NCBI GenBank assembly: GCA_964020155.1
Contig: OZ026562.1
Coordinates: 960,001-972,500, forward strand
Reading direction: 5' to 3'
DNA from: Chondrilla cf. caribensis
Taxonomy: Eukaryota; Porifera; Demospongiae; Chondrillida; Chondrillidae
Length of the DNA: 12,500 nt
Shown in pieces: positions 10,340-12,500 of the stretch; position 1 is the first letter of the stretch; every line of letters begins with the position of its first letter. Made by a program: the position numbers and the translations under genes. The notes under the pieces are model-generated. The model searched no databases, was not told where the DNA came from, and saw only the letters and a program-made list of their open reading frames with translations.

Positions 10340-11245
10340 TAATGGCATTATCGGCACCAGTGGTGAGGAGAAGAGGTTGAGAAGGAACAAACGAGAGACC
10401 AGTGACTGAGCTGTCATGGGCTCCTCTGATAATGGTTGCTAGGCGACGGCGATCAAGATCCCACACTGCCAACTCGCCAACTGTGCTAGCTGTTGCCATA
10501 GTAGCAGTACCATCTGTAGTATCAAAACAATTCTTTCACATAGTAGACCCACAGGTATGTGTGGAAGTGTGTCTTTGTACGAGGGTGTACATTAGCATGA
10601 GTGGTGTACATTTGTTCGAGGGTGTACATTAGTATAAGGGGTGTACATTTGCATGAGTGTGTACGAGGGAGTACATTTGTACGAGGGTGTACATTTACAT
10701 GAGTGTGTACATTTGTACGAGGGTGTACATTAGCATGAGTGTGTACATTTGTATGCAGGTGTACATTTGTGTGAGGGTGTACATTTGTACAAGGGTGTAC
10801 ATTTGCATGAGGGAGTATACATTTGTATGAGGGTGTACATATGTGAGAATATGTATGTACATACATACGTATGTGTGAATTTGTACATACGTATGTGTGT
10901 CATAATACATTTACCAGTAAGTAGTGTACACTACTGTGTGTTTGTGACCATGTGCCTACCTGTCCGAAATGACACCTTAGTAACTGGTCCCCACTCCTGG
11001 TGGAACTGCATGAGAGATTCATCGTATTTCAAGTTATGAAGAACACACGTTCCGTTCTCAAGGCCGATTCCGATAATATCAAGAGCAGGTGACTACAGGT
11101 ATGAAGGACATAGTAGCAGCTGAAGGTTGGGGGAGCTTCACAATGAACTGTAACACACACTAAAACATATAAAATAGAACACACACAAACACACATTCAC
11201 ACGGTAAGAGAGAAAGAGAGAAATGGACACACAAACTCACATTCA

Positions 11246-11309
<64 letters not shown>

Positions 11310-12280
11310 TACCTGTTCAAGTGCTAGTACTGGTGATCCCCATCCTTTAAATGTATATATCAACTTACTAAAGAGTAATAATGGAATCAGTAATTCTCCA
11401 TACATACACACAAACGTATACACACAACACAACTCACAAAAGTACACAGAAGCACATAAAAGTACAAGCATGTAGAAGTAGACAAAAGCACATAGAAGTA
11501 CACAGAAGCACATAGAAGTACAAGCACATGGAAGTGGACAAAAGCACATATAAGTATACAAAAGCACATAGAAGTACACAGAAAGTATAGTGGAGGAGGA
11601 AGAGACCTTGTTCTAACATTCCAAAGCTGCAGCTGTCCCTGTTGGCTACCAAACACAATCTTGTTAAGGTACGTGCTTGGATGCACAAGTGAAGAGATTT
11701 GAAACTGAGACTTATCAAAATGAAGCTCTCCATACAACTCTGCAGTTGCGATATGATTACACACGACACACTTAAAACATGGGATACACAGTACACAGTA
11801 CACAGGTGTACTGCACACACTATTTGCACTATTCATCTCATGGACATAGTCACATTCTATGTACATGATATGTACATCACTTGTACATAGTTACACCATA
11901 TAAATTGTCCATAATATGTACAAAGTTATATACTGTGTACGGTGTACATTCATCACTTGTACATAATTACACCGTACAACATGCAAATAGTTTCACTCTA
12001 TGTACATGACACACAAAATCATTTGTACATAGTTACACTGTACAAATAGTACACCACATGCACATACATACATACGTAGTTTCTTGCTGTGTACACTGTA
12101 CATACATCACTTGTACATAGTTACACTGTATCAATTGTATGTCTCACGTACACATACCAACACACCATTTGATCTAACATGACATATTCTGACACTGCTG
12201 GAGTCATCAACAGAAATGAGATGGTCTCCGAACACAAGTAGCATCACCACTGGTGAGGAGTGTCCTGTTAACTCCTTAAC
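5484..12280 (-). CDS. WDR36: WDR36/UTP21, small-subunit processome WD40 protein (17 exons, 5' end missing)
   Basis: Utp21/WDR36 is a nucleolar component of the UTP-B subcomplex of the small-subunit processome, needed for 18S rRNA maturation. Seventeen exons were joined by GT..AG sites. All codon splits match and the joined frame is 2442 nt, 813 residues plus TAA, about 140 residues short of human WDR36 (951), so the first exon or exons lie beyond the window. Diagnostic stretches in order are FGDHLISVD, HPSTYLNKIVFGS, QGQLQLWNV, SFRTDGT, GADNAIKMWIFD, GHGAPPTKVRF, CGNFAILGM, YNMQSGLHRG, VRGVAVD, FSGH, DCTVRTWDLPSG, THVDDCGIYLW, NKPKEPPK, APFFLQT, GPSAID..IRGLSPD and RRDFEVLQAYMSVYLK. Residues 1-540 of this fragment are WD40 blades of the double propeller; about 600-813 form the Utp21 C-terminal domain. 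Oddities: a hydrophilic K/D/E/S-rich insert in the exon at 6765-7050, and repeats filling the larger introns. No frameshift or premature stop was found, so it looks functional. Confidence 0.95.
5640..5900. repeat. Diverged ATGCAT/GTACAT-rich minisatellite in the last intron
   Basis: Repeated blocks of roughly 39 bp built from catgcatatgtac and gtacatacagaaaa, with older, more diverged copies to the left. It makes up most of the 316-bp intron between exons P and the terminal exon. Confidence 0.75.
5950..6137 (-). CDS. WDR36: WDR36 exon P
   Basis: Two bases plus 62 codons; acceptor CTACAG, donor TTAAG|GTGTGT. Encodes VPLMEKLQDMGPSAID, IRGLSPDAGGS and RRDFEVLQAYMSVYLK, the core of the Utp21 C-terminal domain. 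Confidence 0.96.
6302..6327. repeat. Short interrupted (CA)n
   Basis: CA dinucleotides with two G interruptions, in the intron between exons O and P, 34 bases from the donor. Confidence 0.9.
6361..6454 (-). CDS. WDR36: WDR36 exon O
   Basis: 31 codons plus one base; acceptor TTTGTAG, donor GATT|GTGAGT. Encodes SKIVKLGDDVL and FQMCLKQCHKNQD. A second acceptor 5 bases on (GTTAG) would break the frame with exon N, so the outer site was chosen. Confidence 0.9.
6535..6651 (-). CDS. WDR36: WDR36 exon N
   Basis: 39 codons, phase 0 on both sides; acceptor CTGTAG, donor AGAA|GTGAGA. Encodes ERNKPKEPPK and TAPFFLQTKPGL, the hallmark NKPKEPPK..APFF segment at the start of the Utp21 C-terminal domain. 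Confidence 0.95.
6765..7050 (-). CDS. WDR36: WDR36 exon M
   Basis: One base plus 95 codons; acceptor CTGCAG, donor TCAAG|GTACAA. Begins VNHTLFTHVSL, ends LLTFSSLPRSHW and NLELIK, as in the family. The middle, about 45 residues rich in D, E, K and S (for example KDKDSIEQSHKERDSER), is a likely disordered linker that varies between species. Confidence 0.94.
7082..7184. repeat. 25-bp minisatellite with a 22-bp perfect palindrome
   Basis: About four copies of aggtgtatgctactaggtgtacacc in the intron between exons L and M. The left edge is a perfect 22-base palindrome at 7082-7103, with half-site acacctggtgt. Confidence 0.9.
7246..7353 (-). CDS. WDR36: WDR36 exon L
   Basis: One base, 35 codons, two bases; acceptor TTGTAG, donor TATG|GTGAGT. 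Encodes LLDCFLVESPV, SLALSPVNEYLATTHVDD and GIYL, then a split TGG: the last blade, followed by the C-terminal domain. Confidence 0.93.
7373..7403. repeat. (GT)n microsatellite
   Basis: About 15 GT units ending in gcgtgcatgcatgtg, in the intron between exons K and L; reads as (CA)n on the coding strand, close to the acceptor of exon L. Confidence 0.97.
7485..7673 (-). CDS. WDR36: WDR36 exon K
   Basis: One base, 62 codons, two bases; acceptor ATACAG, donor GAAG|GTATCA. Encodes LAAACDDLVVRIIDTDTRR, FSGHTNQITDVAFS and DCTVRTWDLPSG, nearly a perfect WD40 repeat. The frame stays open upstream to 7723, but those residues do not fit the family and exon J joins cleanly at 7673. Confidence 0.95.
7751..7833 (-). 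CDS. WDR36: WDR36 exon J
   Basis: 27 codons plus two bases; acceptor CTGAAG (less usual AAG), donor AAAG|GTAGGG. Encodes VWSFRDKNCLKSIDL and MISYHRE. Joining to the next exon gives YHRESSMLAAACDD, matching the LHRDSG segment of WDR36. Confidence 0.88.
7877..8044. repeat. Long (GT)n microsatellite with ctcgag interruptions
   Basis: About 168 bases of GT with the same interruption, gtgctcgagtgtg, at 7914, 7982 and 8012, so interrupted blocks have been duplicated within the tract. Intron between exons I and J. Confidence 0.97.
8116..8198 (-). CDS. WDR36: WDR36 exon I
   Basis: Two bases plus 27 codons; acceptor GTCCAG, donor TTAAG|GTTCGC (weak after +2). Encodes HLKSVRGVAVD and FSGSADSTIK, first half of a WD blade finished by VWSF in the next exon. 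Confidence 0.9.
8343..8370. repeat. (GT)n microsatellite
   Basis: About 14 GT units in the intron between exons H and I, about 145 bases from exon I. Confidence 0.97.
8503..8760. repeat. Polypyrimidine minisatellite copied from the exon H splice donor
   Basis: About ten units of 25-30 bp of the form cacacccctctcacctttccctccccaaa on the plus strand (written here as a consensus sketch of cacacccctctcacc and tttccctcc parts). On the transcribed strand each reads like TGTTTGGAGGAGGGAAAGGTGAG, the end of exon H plus its 5' splice site. AAGGTGAG recurs at plus positions 8511, 8541, 8571, 8625, 8680 and 8730, and the real one at 8756. Confidence 0.95.
8761..8875 (-). CDS. WDR36: WDR36 exon H, source of the adjacent minisatellite
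   Basis: 38 codons plus one base; acceptor TTCACAG, donor AAAG|GTGAGA. Encodes CGNFAILGMTSG, MYNMQSGLHRG and MFGRGK. The last 20 bases of the exon plus its donor resemble the repeat unit that fills 8503-8760. Six further AAGGTGAG sites lie downstream. The true end is chosen because the split GCA codon then leads into HLKSVRGVAVD as in the family. Confidence 0.9.
8876..9257. other. Intron between exons G and H
   Basis: 382 bases without dominant repeats, with GTAC-rich patches at 9106-9230. Two extra strong donor-like GGTAAGT sites on the minus strand (9210-9204 and 9120-9114) follow the real one at 9258-9252. Confidence 0.6.
9258..9487 (-). CDS. WDR36: WDR36 exon G
   Basis: Two bases plus 76 codons; acceptor CTTCCCAG, donor CAGTG|GTAAGT. 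Contains GSIVRES, ELRLSIITDF, DDWDTIVTCHSG and TARTWHLHR. The preceding basic/polar stretch is the linker between the two propellers in this family (family knowledge). Confidence 0.92.
9765..10058. repeat. 17-bp minisatellite
   Basis: Roughly 16 copies of ccacatgtacagacgga with variants, filling the right half of the 576-bp intron between exons F and G and reaching within about five bases of the exon F donor. Confidence 0.95.
10064..10250 (-). CDS. WDR36: WDR36 exon F
   Basis: 62 codons plus one base; acceptor TTCCAG, donor ACAAG|GTGCAT. Encodes MWIFDQSDGSARLL, GHGAPPTKVRF and GILSSGLDRSLRLF, a strong family signature. A 17-bp minisatellite starts within a few bases of the donor. Confidence 0.95.
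10306..10337. repeat. (CA)16 abutting the exon E donor
   Basis: 32 bases of CA that on the coding strand are (GT)16. The first GT is the splice donor itself, and the tract is over a third of an 87-bp intron. Confidence 0.97.
10338..10513 (-). CDS. WDR36: WDR36 exon E
   Basis: Two bases plus 58 codons; acceptor ACTACAG, donor TTAAG|GTGTGT lying inside a (GT)16 run. Encodes GELAVWDLDRRR, GAHDSSVTGLSF and LLTTGADNAIK, closing with K before MWIFD of the next exon. Confidence 0.95.
10565..10845. repeat. 18-bp minisatellite
   Basis: About 15 diverged copies of gtgtacatttgtacgagg in the 446-bp intron between exons D and E. Because 18 is divisible by three, a six-residue repeat (NVHPRT-like) stays open on the minus strand; this is an artefact. 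Confidence 0.95.
10960..11092 (-). CDS. WDR36: WDR36 exon D
   Basis: 44 codons plus one base; acceptor CCTGTAG, donor ACAG|GTAGGC. Encodes SPALDIIGIGLENG, LHNLKYDESLM and WGPVTKVSFRT, a WD blade. The aspartate codon of the TDG motif is split across the next junction. Confidence 0.93.
11247..11308. repeat. (CA)31 next to the exon C donor
   Basis: 62 bases of CA beginning four bases after the exon C donor (GTAATG then TG repeats). Confidence 0.97.
11313..11367 (-). CDS. WDR36: WDR36 exon C (55-nt small exon)
   Basis: One base plus 18 codons; acceptor CTCTTTAG, donor AACAG|GTAATG. Encodes KLIYTFKGWGSPVLALEQ, matching the family's TFPGW segment. The donor runs straight into a 62-base (CA/GT)n tract. 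Confidence 0.9.
11425..11582. repeat. 10/20-bp minisatellite
   Basis: Alternating gaagtacaca and gaagcacata half-units, diverged, in the 239-bp intron between exons B and C, ending about 25 bases from the exon B donor. Confidence 0.9.
11607..11739 (-). CDS. WDR36: WDR36 exon B
   Basis: Two bases, 43 codons, two bases; acceptor CTGCAG, donor ACAAG|GTCTCT (a weak donor after +2). Encodes ELYGELHF, then HPSTYLNKIVFGS and QLQLWNVRT, the best conserved blade of the family. Confidence 0.93.
11840..12135. repeat. Diverged long-unit tandem repeat
   Basis: The block atcacttgtacatagttacac recurs with variation at about 11875, 11952, 12018 and 12106 (unit 66-88 bp), filling most of the 426-bp intron between exons A and B. 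Confidence 0.8.
12166..12280 (-). CDS. WDR36: WDR36 exon A (first in window)
   Basis: 38 codons plus one base; acceptor CCTAG, donor AATG|GTGTGT. Contains GHSSPV, FGDHLISVD and SSSVRIC, one WD blade matching the FGDH-SVD signature of WDR36. The frame enters at phase 0, so the preceding exon is outside the window. Confidence 0.9.
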
Positions 12281-12451
12281 CTAGGAAACAGCCCACACAC
12301 GTGTGTAACAGACAGGAAAAAGACATAACAGACATGCAATTACAGGATAACAGACATAACAGTTGAATAACAGACAAAACAGACATGAGACAGATAGGGT
12401 GATAAAACCTAATAAGAAGATGGCGTCTACGCTGAAATGCACAAAGCTGTT

Positions 12452-12453
<2 letters not shown>

Positions 12454-12500
<47 letters not shown>
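12454..12500. repeat. (AC)n microsatellite at window edge
   Basis: At least 23 AC units running out of the window, in the intron upstream of exon A. The stretch 12281-12453 between exon A and this tract has aacagacat-type short repeats and no coding sequence. Confidence 0.97.

Noticed and set aside
10522..10910. NVHPRT-like six-residue repeat protein on the minus strand
   Set aside because: An 18-bp intronic repeat stays open by arithmetic. It sits between exons D and E, whose phases join cleanly without it.

Overview
This is eukaryotic, almost certainly invertebrate animal, nuclear DNA. It holds interrupted genes with GT..AG introns of 77-576 bp, dense (CA/GT)n microsatellites, several intronic minisatellites, a SINE-like element and a large satellite array. 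The organism is not identifiable from sequence alone; moderately compact introns and animal-type gene content would suit a sponge or another marine invertebrate (a guess).

Layout, left to right. (1) Bases 1-185 are a duplicated CA/CT microsatellite. (2) Bases 199-638, minus strand, are one coding exon of an ankyrin-repeat protein that best resembles the N-terminus of ANKIB1 (ankyrin plus RBR-type E3 ligase family); the rest of that gene is outside the window or not recognisable. (3) Bases 640-1220 carry an intron or promoter stretch and then a tRNA-derived SINE-like head and body. (4) Bases 1607-4984 are a tandem satellite of about 9.4 copies of a 359-bp unit (two units are 363 bp), each unit carrying a hairpin. 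(5) Bases 5117-5250 are an inverted copy of the body at 1071-1206, so the satellite sits between inverted arms. (6) Bases 5484-12280, minus strand, are the last 17 reconstructed coding exons of WDR36/UTP21, a WD40 protein of the small-subunit processome. The joined reading frame is 2442 nt (813 residues plus stop). All 16 internal junctions are phase-compatible. The N-terminal roughly 140 residues lie beyond base 12500.

WDR36 is a housekeeping ribosome-biogenesis factor. Most of its longer introns here owe their length to tandem repeats, whereas the repeat-poor ones are mostly about 80-110 bp. Several repeats begin at or within a few bases of a 5' splice site. The clearest is at 8503-8760, where the repeat unit is a copy of the exon end plus its splice donor. 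No operon, CRISPR array, rRNA gene or intact tRNA gene was seen. No novel multi-gene system is evident; the unusual content is repeat biology.
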